64,000 nt of DNA from UBA1756 sp045222555. GTDB lineage: Bacteria; Bacteroidota; Bacteroidia; Bacteroidales; WCHB1-69. The stretch covers positions 62,001 through 126,000 of the forward strand of contig JBGUYY010000029.1 of NCBI GenBank assembly GCA_045222555.1. The letters are read 5' to 3'. The position numbers were made by a program, and so were the translations under genes. The notes beneath the pieces were generated by a model. The model had not been told where the DNA came from and searched no databases. It saw only the letters and a program-made list of their open reading frames with translations. Shown piece after piece: positions 1 through 8,310 of the stretch (positions are counted from its first letter, which is position 1; the number at the start of each line of letters is the position of its first letter).

Positions 1-69
1 GAAGAGGTTGCAGAACTCTCTGACACAGAGCGTGGTGCAGGCGGCTTCGGTAGTTCTGGCATCCATTAA
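1..69 (+). CDS. dut: dUTP diphosphatase, 3' end only
   Basis: The open frame from base 1 ends at TAA 67-69 and encodes the last 22 residues of a protein. It contains ERGAGGFGSSG, which matches dUTPase motif V (RGxGGFGSTG), the glycine-rich C-terminal arm that closes over the active site in the trimer. The enzyme hydrolyses dUTP to dUMP and pyrophosphate, which keeps uracil out of DNA and feeds dTMP synthesis. The rest of the gene lies outside the window. Only 34 bases separate it from mpl on the same strand, so co-transcription is plausible. Confidence 0.85.
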   Translation, partial: EEVAELSDTERGAGGFGSSGIH

Positions 70-103
70 TTTTTTTATTTTATCATTGCTAAAAAAATCG
101 ATC

Positions 104-1450
104 ATGAAAATACATTTTATTGCCATCGGCGGCAGCGCCATGCACAATCTGGCCATCGCCCTTCACCAGAAAGGTTACACCATTACCGGTTCCGACGACG
201 AGATTTTCAATCCCGCCAAAGGCCGTTTGGAGAAATATGGACTCCTTCCCGACACTATCGGCTGGAATCCCGACAAGATTACGCCCGACCTTGATGCGGT
301 CATCTTGGGGATGCATGCCCGTTTGGATAATCCCGAGCTGATTCGTGCTAACGAGCTGGGTATCAAGGTGTATTCCTATCCTGAATTCCTGTATGAGCAG
401 AGTAAGGACAAGCTCCGCATTGTGGTGGGCGGCAGTCATGGCAAGACCACCATTACGGCGATGATTCTGCATGTGCTGCAGTATCATCATGTGGATTGCG
501 ACTACATGGTGGGGGCGCAGTTGGCGGGTTTTGAGGTGATGGTGAAGTTGTCGCACGAGGCGAAGATTATGGTGATGGAGGGCGACGAGTACCTCACGTC
601 GCCGATAGACCGCCGTTCCAAGTTCCACCTGTACAAACCTAACGTGGGCATTATCAGCGGTATAGCGTGGGATCATATCAATGTTTTCCCGACCTTCCCC
701 GAGTATGTGGACACGTTCCGCACCTTTGCGAAGATGATCGACAAGGCCTTCATCTATTGCAATGATGATGAGAATGTGCGGATGTTAGGCGAGGAGATAC
801 TGGGCGTGAAGAAAGAGCCCTACACGGTTCATCCGTACGTAATTCGCGACGGGGTGACCTATTTGCAGACCGCTGGTGGCGAGGTGCCGATGCTGATTTT
901 CGGCAAGCACAACATGGCGAACCTCAACGCGGCGCGGTTGGCGTGCCGTGAGGTAGGGGTGAGCGACGAGCAGTTCTACGAGGCCATCCGTACCTTCAAG
1001 GGAGCCTCGAAGCGGTTGGAGTTGGTGAAGCGCAACGACAGGGGAGTGGTTTACAAAGATTTCGCCCATTCGCCCTCCAAGTTGAAGGCCACCATTGGAG
1101 CCGTACGCGAGCAGTATCCCGACCGCCGGTTGGTGGCCTGTATGGAGCTGCACACCTTTAGCAGTCTGTCGCAGGCGTTCTTGGCGCAGTATCAGCACGT
1201 GATGGATGCGGCCGATGTGCCGGTTATCTTTTTCGACCCGAAAGCGGTGGAGCACAAGAAGTTGCCGCCCATTACTAAAGAGATGGTTTACGAAGCTTTT
1301 GGCCGCACCGACCTGGAAGTTTTCACCGATACGGCGGCGTTGCACACCTTTTTGTTGGCGCACCGCGAGGCGGGCACGGCCTACCTGCTGATGAGCTCCG
1401 GCAACTTCGGCGGTCTGAGCTTCGAGGAGCTGGCGGATGAGCTGCTGTAG
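104..1450 (+). CDS. mpl: UDP-N-acetylmuramate:L-Ala-gamma-D-Glu-meso-DAP ligase (Mpl)
   Basis: This 448-residue Mur-ligase-fold enzyme of peptidoglycan recycling would join the released tripeptide to UDP-MurNAc in the cytoplasm, using ATP. The N-terminal UDP-binding Rossmann domain starts MKIHFIAIGGSAMHNLA. The ATP loop is GGSHGKTT (about residues 109-116). EGDEY (159-163) and WDHINVFPT (189-197) are Mpl-type versions of the Mur central-domain motifs. The C-terminal domain contains DFAHSPSK. The length is normal for Mpl. The ATG at 104 is chosen because the longer frame from base 8 overlaps the dut tail and adds residues outside the conserved fold. Mpl implies meso-DAP peptidoglycan and a recycling pathway. 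Confidence 0.95.
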   Translation: MKIHFIAIGGSAMHNLAIALHQKGYTITGSDDEIFNPAKGRLEKYGLLPDTIGWNPDKITPDLDAVILGMHARLDNPELIRANELGIKVYSYPEFLYEQSKDKLRIVVGGSHGKTTITAMILHVLQYHHVDCDYMVGAQLAGFEVMVKLSHEAKIMVMEGDEYLTSPIDRRSKFHLYKPNVGIISGIAWDHINVFPTFPEYVDTFRTFAKMIDKAFIYCNDDENVRMLGEEILGVKKEPYTVHPYVIRDGVTYLQTAGGEVPMLIFGKHNMANLNAARLACREVGVSDEQFYEAIRTFKGASKRLELVKRNDRGVVYKDFAHSPSKLKATIGAVREQYPDRRLVACMELHTFSSLSQAFLAQYQHVMDAADVPVIFFDPKAVEHKKLPPITKEMVYEAFGRTDLEVFTDTAALHTFLLAHREAGTAYLLMSSGNFGGLSFEELADELL

Positions 1451-1571
1451 GATCCTACCAACGAAATTTAGTGTTATTCCATCATTTTTATTCAATACTT
1501 ACTTTTGCGTACTCGAACTCTGATATTGTGTGTTGTCTGACGTAGCGCTGACGCAGATGTAGTAGCTATTT

Positions 1572-1616
1572 TTTCCCTGCATTGTTCAAGAATTTGTTGA
1601 AAGAAATGCAGGGAAA
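1572..1616. promoter_or_regulatory. Inverted repeat between mpl and the lemA-like operon
   Basis: TTTCCCTGCATT (1572-1583) is perfectly inverted at 1605-1616 with a 21-base spacer. It ends five bases before the -33 element of the next promoter. It could be the mpl terminator (no clear T-run follows) or an operator for the downstream operon. The rest of the 238-base gap shows nothing else recognisable. Confidence 0.5.
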
Positions 1617-1620
1617 GGCA

Positions 1621-1650
1621 TTGCCGGTGAGATAGATTTGCATACCTTTG
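1621..1650 (+). promoter_or_regulatory. Bacteroidota-type promoter of the lemA-like operon
   Basis: TTG (1621-1623), exactly 19 bases, then TACCTTTG (1643-1650). This is the canonical Bacteroides sigma-ABfr layout. Transcription would start about 7 bases after the -7 box, leaving a leader of about 30 bases before the ATG at 1689. Confidence 0.75.
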
Positions 1651-1688
1651 CCGCTGATTCACTGATACAAAACTTAAACAGTAGCACT

Positions 1689-2210
1689 ATGAAAATATTA
1701 TTGGTTGTCATTGTGGCTTTTGTCGCCCTTCTGCTCATTATCCTGTTCTTCCATTACAACAATGTCGAGGTCTCGTTGCGTAAGACAGCGGGCGCTCAGG
1801 AGCAGAATATCGCCGCCATCCACGACGCGATGTGGAAGATCATCAAGGAGAAGGCCGGTGTGGCCGAGAAATACCGCGAGACGTTTGAACGCATCTATCC
1901 GGAACTCATCTCAGGACGCTACAAGTCCGATTCCGCCGGTGCGATGAAATGGATCAAGGAGTCGAACCCCGACTTCGACACGGCGCTGTACTCCGACCTG
2001 ATGACGGCCATCGAGTCGCAGCGCATCCTGTTCCAGAGGGCGCAGCAGAGGATGCTTGACATCATCCGGGAACGTGACACCCTGCTCAACAAGATGCCCG
2101 ACAAGTTCTTTATCATGAACAAGGAGCCGATAAGCTACGAGGTCATCGTGTCGGATCACACCCGCGACGTGATGGAGACCCGCACCGACAACGAACTTCT
2201 GCAACTTTAA
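1689..2210 (+). CDS. LemA-like membrane-anchored protein
   Basis: A 173-residue protein. Residues 3-22 are a strong single transmembrane helix (KILLVVIVAFVALLLIILFF), followed by HYNNVEVSLRKTAGAQEQNI and a long helical region. This is the shape of the LemA family: an N-terminal anchor and an antiparallel helical bundle outside or at the membrane. The family's function is poorly known. The ATG at 1689 is preferred over the longer frame from 1638 because the transmembrane segment then starts at the N terminus and a canonical promoter fits. It lies five bases before the next gene, so an operon is likely. The family call rests on overall pattern and should be confirmed by profile search. Confidence 0.6.
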   Translation: MKILLVVIVAFVALLLIILFFHYNNVEVSLRKTAGAQEQNIAAIHDAMWKIIKEKAGVAEKYRETFERIYPELISGRYKSDSAGAMKWIKESNPDFDTALYSDLMTAIESQRILFQRAQQRMLDIIRERDTLLNKMPDKFFIMNKEPISYEVIVSDHTRDVMETRTDNELLQL

Positions 2211-2215
2211 CAGCC

Positions 2216-3220
2216 ATGTGGATAGTCATGTTTCTTCTACCGGCCTTGGCGCTGGCGGTCTGGCTTGTGTTCTGCGGTACGGAGTTGTGGTGGGTGGCAT
2301 TGCTTGTGTTTGCCGCAGTGGAGGGGCTGTTGTGGCTCGCTTACTGGCTGACAACGACCACAAGGGAATTCCTGAGCGGCTACGTGGTGAAAGTCACCCA
2401 CTACAAAGCTTGGAAGGAGAAGGTGGTGACCCGCACGAGCCATTATGTCAACGGGAAGATGGTGGAACGCACAAAGGTGACGTATCGCGACCATCCCGAC
2501 AAGTGGAAGTGGGAGCTGAACACTGGCAAGTGCCAGCCTATTTCAGAGGAGGAGTTCCGCTATCTGTCCCGTTTGTGGGGCAACCGCAAGAGCTATCCGA
2601 CCTACCACTACAACTGCGTTTCCGGCGGAGGCATGGTTGTATCGACGTGGAACGGTTACGAGGACAGCACCTTTACCGTCACCTATACGCACCGGTACCG
2701 TAACCCTCTGAAAGGCTCCGAGTCCTTGTTCGCATACAAGAAGAAATACACGGACAGTGAGGCAGCGGCTCTTGGCCTGTTTCCCTATCCTGACATTGAC
2801 GGAAATGACCAGCAGGTGATCCTGTGCGATGAGAGTCTGCCCGTTCCCGATGATATGGAGAGGGCGACGTATGAACTCCAAAAGCTCAACGCCTTCGAGG
2901 GTTCCAAGAGGCAGATACACGTGTTCGTACTGCTTTTCGATGCCGGCAGAGGAAAGGAGACCAGCTACAAACAGCGTGACTTCTGGAAGGGGCTGAACAA
3001 GAACGAGCTGGTACTGTGCCTTGGTGTGGAAGGAGGAGTGGTGAACTGGTGCAATGCCCTGAGCTGGTCCGACTCGGTGGAGTGGCTTCTGACGTTGGAG
3101 AAGCACATCCTGTCCGAAGGGAAGCTCGACCTGACCCGGACTGTGCAGTGGTTGCGCGGCAATCTGGACGGTTGGGAAAGGAAGGAATTCAGTGACTTCA
3201 AATATCTTGCAAACAATTGA
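2216..3220 (+). CDS. Two-helix membrane protein with a large soluble domain, function unknown
   Basis: 334 residues. Two hydrophobic segments (about residues 2-19 and 24-46) make an N-terminal hairpin anchor, followed by about 285 soluble residues rich in Tyr and Trp (TYHYNC, FTVTYTHRYRNPL). The C-terminal part (QIHVFVLLFDAGRG, then KNELVLCLGVEG) resembles the strand pattern of TPM-type domains that often accompany LemA proteins, but I cannot prove this. It begins five bases after the lemA-like gene, which supports a shared membrane complex. I do not recognise a characterised family. Confidence 0.6.
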   Translation: MWIVMFLLPALALAVWLVFCGTELWWVALLVFAAVEGLLWLAYWLTTTTREFLSGYVVKVTHYKAWKEKVVTRTSHYVNGKMVERTKVTYRDHPDKWKWELNTGKCQPISEEEFRYLSRLWGNRKSYPTYHYNCVSGGGMVVSTWNGYEDSTFTVTYTHRYRNPLKGSESLFAYKKKYTDSEAAALGLFPYPDIDGNDQQVILCDESLPVPDDMERATYELQKLNAFEGSKRQIHVFVLLFDAGRGKETSYKQRDFWKGLNKNELVLCLGVEGGVVNWCNALSWSDSVEWLLTLEKHILSEGKLDLTRTVQWLRGNLDGWERKEFSDFKYLANN

Positions 3221-3245
3221 AAAACATTCAAAAACAGATAAACTT

Positions 3246-4004
3246 ATGATTACCAGCATTAAAGGAGTATTGGATTATTGGAGTAGTTCCTACAACATTC
3301 TTAACGATGAAAACAATCGGAAAAATTTTGAGCAACAGAAAGCCATTGCGGCTGATTACATCCGGCGCAATCCCAAGCCGAAGTTATATTGCATAACAGG
3401 GAGAGATTTGCGGGAAGAGATGGAACACACTGATTGTAAGCTTTCCTGTCTTCTCCCGTTTTCTGATGAAGAGGTGGCTCGCATAAAGGAATTGCTCGTA
3501 CAGACGTACAACGAAGAGAGCGATGTCTGCAAAACTTTTGAAGAGATTTGTGCGAATGCGGAGAGGGAAGAGCTGTATGGTCTGGAAGGTATGAATGCAG
3601 AACTTGATGAATTGCTATTCGAACCATGCCACGATTGTAACGTGAATGTTGAAAGGATAGATTTTGAGAATCCTCATCACCTATACACAGTTACCATTTG
3701 CTACTATAAGAAAGGTTGTTATGACACGGAAGCCATTAAGGATGGAGAAGACCCGACCGCAATGGTGGAGTATGAAGTCCGGCTTTCAGATGAGGATTAC
3801 CTCACATTGCTGGCGTGGCAGCTCTACAATCCGCCATTCAACTTCAACCGTATGATGCTGGTGGAGCCCAAGATTGCCCAAAACATTGTAGATCAGGTGG
3901 AGCAGTTCTTAGGGAAACATCTGTTTCAGAACGATCATCCTTTTTTTCTGCTGTTGGATGAGCTGAAGGAGGATGCTGCACGGATTCAGAAAGAGAAAAA
4001 GTGA
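3246..4004 (+). CDS. Hypothetical cytoplasmic protein, third gene of the lemA-like cluster
   Basis: 252 residues, acidic, with no signal peptide or membrane segment. The frame is open from 3192, but those codons overlap the previous gene. ATG 3246 (MITSIKGVLDYW) leaves a 25-base gap and is preferred. The middle has a Cys pair (PCHDCNV) and a predicted beta-rich stretch (YTVTICYYKKGCY). The end is helical and charged. I recognise no family. Co-directional position suggests it belongs with the two membrane proteins before it. Confidence 0.55.
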   Translation: MITSIKGVLDYWSSSYNILNDENNRKNFEQQKAIAADYIRRNPKPKLYCITGRDLREEMEHTDCKLSCLLPFSDEEVARIKELLVQTYNEESDVCKTFEEICANAEREELYGLEGMNAELDELLFEPCHDCNVNVERIDFENPHHLYTVTICYYKKGCYDTEAIKDGEDPTAMVEYEVRLSDEDYLTLLAWQLYNPPFNFNRMMLVEPKIAQNIVDQVEQFLGKHLFQNDHPFFLLLDELKEDAARIQKEKK

Positions 4005-4149
4005 GGAATTTTGACTAGTGGAATCGTAGGTTGTACGACCAATATCACAGCAATTGTTACTCCGCCCGTTTCACACTGGAGATTATCTGTATAGATATGG
4101 AAATGAGGAAGTAGTGGAGTTCTATACAAAAACTTAATTATTCCAGTTT

Positions 4150-4182
4150 TTGTTTTCAGTATCAAAATTTGTAGTATTTTTG
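4150..4182 (+). promoter_or_regulatory. Promoter of the 4212 gene
   Basis: The -7 box TATTTTTG (4175-4182) is followed by C, as in many Bacteroidota promoters. TTG at 4150-4152 could be the -33 element, but the spacing is 22 instead of 19. The predicted start leaves a leader of about 23 bases before ATG 4212. The 4005-4149 interval holds no recognised gene. Confidence 0.5.
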
Positions 4183-4211
4183 CATGCGAAAACCAACAAA
4201 TCAGCTCGAAT

Positions 4212-4652
4212 ATGGAATATGCAAAATACACGCAAGCAGATGCCACAAATGATGGAATAGGATACACTATTAGTAGTTTCAGCACAAAACTTTTGGAGGA
4301 TGATAAAATAGTAGGCTCTATTGTGTTTGAGGATAAACCTCTTAGAATCAACAATTCAATTATTGAAAAATGTGATAGTGAGGAAGCAAAAACATATTTC
4401 AGGAATATTAATAAAAACAATAGTCTTTTTTTAAGAAAAATTACTTTTCAAAAAGACAGGTATGGTGGTGAACTTGAGAATTTTTTTGATTATGTGACAA
4501 CAAAAGTTGTTCCAACCAATTTTATCATTTGGTGTATGCCCAAAGCATGGGATTTAAATGGCTATGTAGAACAAATAGGAAGTTTTTCCCAGCCCAAATA
4601 CGAATTGCCAAATACGAGTATCTTAATATTCTCCACTGGTTTGTATTTATAA
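4212..4652 (+). CDS. Small GNAT-like protein at the head of the defence cassette
   Basis: 146 residues, AT-rich codons. The order of elements resembles an acetyltransferase fold: DDKIVGSIVFED (strand pair), SLFLRKITFQKDRYGGELENFFDYV (a beta strand, a loop where the acetyl-CoA pyrophosphate would bind, then a helix), and TNFIIWCMPKAWDLNGYVEQIGSF (late strand and helix). The usual QxxGxG/A signature is not clear (KDRYGGELE), so this is a tentative fold call with no substrate. The low G+C matches the helicase gene that follows after 229 bases. It could be an accessory part of the cassette or an unrelated passenger. Confidence 0.45.
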   Translation: MEYAKYTQADATNDGIGYTISSFSTKLLEDDKIVGSIVFEDKPLRINNSIIEKCDSEEAKTYFRNINKNNSLFLRKITFQKDRYGGELENFFDYVTTKVVPTNFIIWCMPKAWDLNGYVEQIGSFSQPKYELPNTSILIFSTGLYL

Positions 4653-4810
4653 ATACAGAGAAATATAATTCCCAAATAAGAACATTATTCATAATTGCAT
4701 TAGATTTTCAGAGGTATTCAGCCAATGGGTATATTGACTCTTTATTTGACATGATGTGCCATCATGCTATAATTGTAAGATTTTATTACTCTTTATATTG
4801 CGAAATATCG

Positions 4811-4818
4811 TATATTTG
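4811..4818 (+). promoter_or_regulatory. -7 box upstream of the helicase gene
   Basis: TATATTTG followed by C fits TAnnTTTG. No TTG lies at the ideal distance. It predicts a leader of about 55 bases before ATG 4882 and would drive the helicase-methylase-accessory operon. Confidence 0.45.
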
Positions 4819-4881
4819 CAAATTGAAAAAGATTACTTTTTCATTAATCAAAAAGGTAATAAAATCTTTAAAACTTCTTAT

Positions 4882-7800
4882 ATGCTAATAGATAACAAAA
4901 GTAATCGATATCCAGATAATAATCTTAATATCGTTACTCTGTGGAATTTTATTGACATTTATTCTGGAAAAGATTCTAAAGCGACAGGACGTCTTGATTT
5001 GGTAACAGGATATTTCACTATTGCCGCATTAAGCAAGATGTACGAGGAATTTCCTGAGGAAAATGCTGTCAGAATAATCTCATCTGAGATAGTTCAGGAT
5101 GACTATAAGAAAGACCTCGTTGTTGATATTCTCAACGGTGATGTGGACTTGATGTCAATTGGACAATTGGACAAACAGGCCCAACAAGCCATTGCTTTTC
5201 TGGAACGTGAAAATGTGGAAATGCGTGCTGAAATCCCTGATTTTTGCCATGCAAAAGCTTATCTTTTCAATAATTACGATCCTCGTAGCCAAAGCTATTA
5301 TATCACTGGATCATCGAATTTCACTCCTGCTGGTTTAGGCTTAAAAAAGGCCGCCAATGTTGAATTGAATATTGCCGAAACTTGCAACACAAACAATACT
5401 GAATTCAAAGAACTACAAAAGTGGTATGAAGACATTTGGAAAGAGGCTCGTAAAGAAGTACCTGAGGACAGTAACAACAAACATTCTGCCAAAATTCCAA
5501 TTAAAGAATATTTTATACGTAAAATCAAAGAGTATTTCCGCACTTATACCCCAGAGGAGATCTACTATAAAATCCTCTTCGAGTTATTCAACTCTGAACT
5601 GGAACTGGATAGTGGCATTGAGCATACCAAGGACATGAGTCTTCTTCAAACCAGCGTGATTTGGAAGACCCTATTCAACTATCAGCAGAAGGGTGTCATC
5701 TCACTCATCAAGATGCTTCGCAAATATAATGGTGCCATCCTTGCCGATGCTGTAGGTTTAGGTAAGACTTTCTCAGCCTTGGCCGTTATGAAGTATTTCC
5801 AAATCCAAAACTATACAACGGTTCTGCTCTGTCCCAAAAAGCTGGAACAAAACTGGACTCAATATCTAAAGGGTACTGGCTCTCGTTTTGAGAAGGACGA
5901 ATTTGATTATAATGTCCGATTTCATACCGATTGCCAAAACGATCGTCTTCAGACTGCATATAAAACTTTTAAACTTGATTATTTGCAAACACGCAAGAAA
6001 GTCCTCATCGTTATTGATGAGAGTCATAATTTGCGTAACGAGAAATCAGGACGTTATATCAGTTTGATGGAGTCACTTGTCAAAAGTCTTCCCGGTGTTC
6101 AAGGACGCGATGTGAAAATCCTGATGCTTTCGGCCACACCTATCAACACAGGACTAAACGATGTGAAAGGTCAGTTTAACTTGATTGGTCATGGTAGGGA
6201 CAATGCTTTCGACAACAACGAATTCGGTGTTGAATCATTGAAGAATACATTTGCCGATGCACAACGGAAATATACCATTTGGTGTGAAGACCCAGACAGA
6301 ACCATTGGAGGTTTTATCAGTTTGTTGCCACAGAGGTTCTTCAATCTTACCGACAAATTGATTGTGGCTCGCACGCGCAAACTCATAGAAAAGACCCTTG
6401 GTGAAGATTTGGGATTCCCGGAAAAAGACAAACCCATTAACATCTATCAAGGCGTTGACCATTTCGGCGATTTCAAAACAACAGACGAAATCTACGACGC
6501 TTTTGATGACTTGAACCTCACAGCCTACCAACCCAGTCTCTTCCTTCATGAAAACAGGCAAGCTGCAAAGAAGGAAGCCGCCTCTGATTGGGATGACGAT
6601 GTCAACCGTGAGCGTTTTTTGGTCAAGATGATGGGCATTTTGTTCATGAAACGATTGGAAAGCAGTTGGTTCTCGTGCAAATCAACCATCCAGAAAGTTC
6701 TAAGGGTTCATGAAGACACGCTTCAGAAGGTTCTTGATTTTGAGGACAAAAAGAACAATGGGGAAATACAATATGAGCTTACAGATGATATCAACGACGA
6801 AGACGACGACATTCTTGACGACACCTATGCACTTCGCAAGGGCGCTATTCATCTTGCCCAGATGAAAAACTTGGGGGGATTCAAGCGTGGGTTGCAGCAG
6901 GACGTGAACAAATTGAAAGCCATTTATAAAGGTCTTGAAGACTTTGAAAAAAAATATGATGCCAAGGTAGAAAAAGATCTAAAGATTGAGAAGTTGGTTG
7001 AGATTTTGAATCAGAAGAAGGAGAAAACCAACAAAAAGGTCGTCATTTTCACGGCTTATGCTGATACCGCCAAATTCATTTTTGACGAACTCGTTAAGCG
7101 AGGTTTTTCAAGAATTGCCAGCGCTTCAGGACAAGAAATACACTCCACAGGCAATCATTCCACTCGTAATTATACTGAGGTACTTCAGAGTTTTGCTCCT
7201 TACAGCAAGTTGTACAAAGAACTGGATTGGGATGCGCTGTATGACGAAGCGCAACTTGACAGGGCACAATATTACAAGGATGAAAAACAGCGTTGGGAAG
7301 TTCCATATAACGTATGGCAGTCGTTGATTCAGCAATACCGTCCTCAATACAAGCGACTTATAGATGATGGCATTGACATTCTCATTGCCACCGACTGTCT
7401 TTCCGAGGGTCAGAATCTTCAAGACGCCGATATGCAAATCAACTACGACATCCATTGGAACCCAGTCCGTCTTATCCAGCGTTTTGGTCGTATCGACCGC
7501 ATCGGTTCTCCCAACAAGAAGATTTGTTGTGTCAATTTCTGGCCAGCCCAATCGTTTGAAGAGTATTTGCATCTGGAAAAACGCATTCAGAATCGCATGG
7601 CTATTATGAACCTTGTGGGAAGTGAAACGCAGGAACTCAATGATGCCTACATTAAAATGGTTGAAGATAATCCACTGCAAGACAAGAATGCTGATCGTCT
7701 TCTCGAGGAACTATCCAAGAATAGCATTTCCGATATCGAGTCGCCGCGCTCCCTGTCGCTGAAGGATTTCTCCTTCGAGGTTTATCGTCAGGATTTGATA

Positions 7801-8301
7801 GATTATTTTGAGAAGAACAGGGATTTCTTTCGTAGCATTCCAAATGGCGTTTTTTCCGGATTCCGTGCTTTGGACAACCTTTTTGAGCATATTCCGGAAA
7901 GCCTTGTGGCTGTCGTGGGTTATCCGCACCGTGAAGCAAGCAGCAAAAAAGCATACACGGAACTATACCTTATGTGCCAACCTGTCGACACAAATATACC
8001 CTCTACATATCAGGAACTGAACCGCGCCGAAGTGCTGGAATTCCTGCGCCAAAACAAGAAACAGGATCGCTTTATTCCGGAATGGATTGATACAGCCGAC
8101 AATGATCGACTGAATCATCTGACGGAGATACTCCAAACATGGATGAAGATGAAAGCCCCACAACAGGCTATTGTGGAACGCAAGGATCGTTTTCATTCCA
8201 AAGGAAGCGAACAGAAAAAAGCTGCAAACGATATTAGTCTCGACAGGAAATTCCAGATAGAAAACTTCGACTTGATAGTTTGGGAATATGTAAGTAAATA
8301 A
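4882..8301 (+). CDS. PLD-like nuclease fused to a SNF2-family helicase
   Basis: 1139 residues. The N-terminal region (about 1-190) is phospholipase-D-like: H123-A-K125 followed by GSSNFT (143-148), the half-site pattern of PLD nucleases. The SNF2/DEAD-like motor follows: ADAVGLGKT (K295), IDESHNLRN (D379, E380), SATPIN (S417 onward), then, after a large acidic insert around residues 560-660, ATDCLSEGQNLQ and RFGRIDRIG (R867-R873). ATP-driven DNA translocation coupled to cleavage is inferred. The ATG at 4882 (MLIDNKSNRY) is chosen because earlier codons run through the promoter. It lies nine bases from the methylase gene, so the two form an operon and probably one restriction-like complex. DrmD of DISARM and the BREX type III helicase are related motors, but their partner genes are absent here. 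Confidence 0.88.
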   Translation: MLIDNKSNRYPDNNLNIVTLWNFIDIYSGKDSKATGRLDLVTGYFTIAALSKMYEEFPEENAVRIISSEIVQDDYKKDLVVDILNGDVDLMSIGQLDKQAQQAIAFLERENVEMRAEIPDFCHAKAYLFNNYDPRSQSYYITGSSNFTPAGLGLKKAANVELNIAETCNTNNTEFKELQKWYEDIWKEARKEVPEDSNNKHSAKIPIKEYFIRKIKEYFRTYTPEEIYYKILFELFNSELELDSGIEHTKDMSLLQTSVIWKTLFNYQQKGVISLIKMLRKYNGAILADAVGLGKTFSALAVMKYFQIQNYTTVLLCPKKLEQNWTQYLKGTGSRFEKDEFDYNVRFHTDCQNDRLQTAYKTFKLDYLQTRKKVLIVIDESHNLRNEKSGRYISLMESLVKSLPGVQGRDVKILMLSATPINTGLNDVKGQFNLIGHGRDNAFDNNEFGVESLKNTFADAQRKYTIWCEDPDRTIGGFISLLPQRFFNLTDKLIVARTRKLIEKTLGEDLGFPEKDKPINIYQGVDHFGDFKTTDEIYDAFDDLNLTAYQPSLFLHENRQAAKKEAASDWDDDVNRERFLVKMMGILFMKRLESSWFSCKSTIQKVLRVHEDTLQKVLDFEDKKNNGEIQYELTDDINDEDDDILDDTYALRKGAIHLAQMKNLGGFKRGLQQDVNKLKAIYKGLEDFEKKYDAKVEKDLKIEKLVEILNQKKEKTNKKVVIFTAYADTAKFIFDELVKRGFSRIASASGQEIHSTGNHSTRNYTEVLQSFAPYSKLYKELDWDALYDEAQLDRAQYYKDEKQRWEVPYNVWQSLIQQYRPQYKRLIDDGIDILIATDCLSEGQNLQDADMQINYDIHWNPVRLIQRFGRIDRIGSPNKKICCVNFWPAQSFEEYLHLEKRIQNRMAIMNLVGSETQELNDAYIKMVEDNPLQDKNADRLLEELSKNSISDIESPRSLSLKDFSFEVYRQDLIDYFEKNRDFFRSIPNGVFSGFRALDNLFEHIPESLVAVVGYPHREASSKKAYTELYLMCQPVDTNIPSTYQELNRAEVLEFLRQNKKQDRFIPEWIDTADNDRLNHLTEILQTWMKMKAPQQAIVERKDRFHSKGSEQKKAANDISLDRKFQIENFDLIVWEYVSK

Positions 8302-8310
8302 GCACGCTCT

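Noticed and set aside
4529..4888. 119-codon frame overlapping the end of the 4212 gene and the helicase leader
   Set aside because: It runs through the promoter region of the helicase gene, is hydrophobic-random in composition and has no ribosome site.
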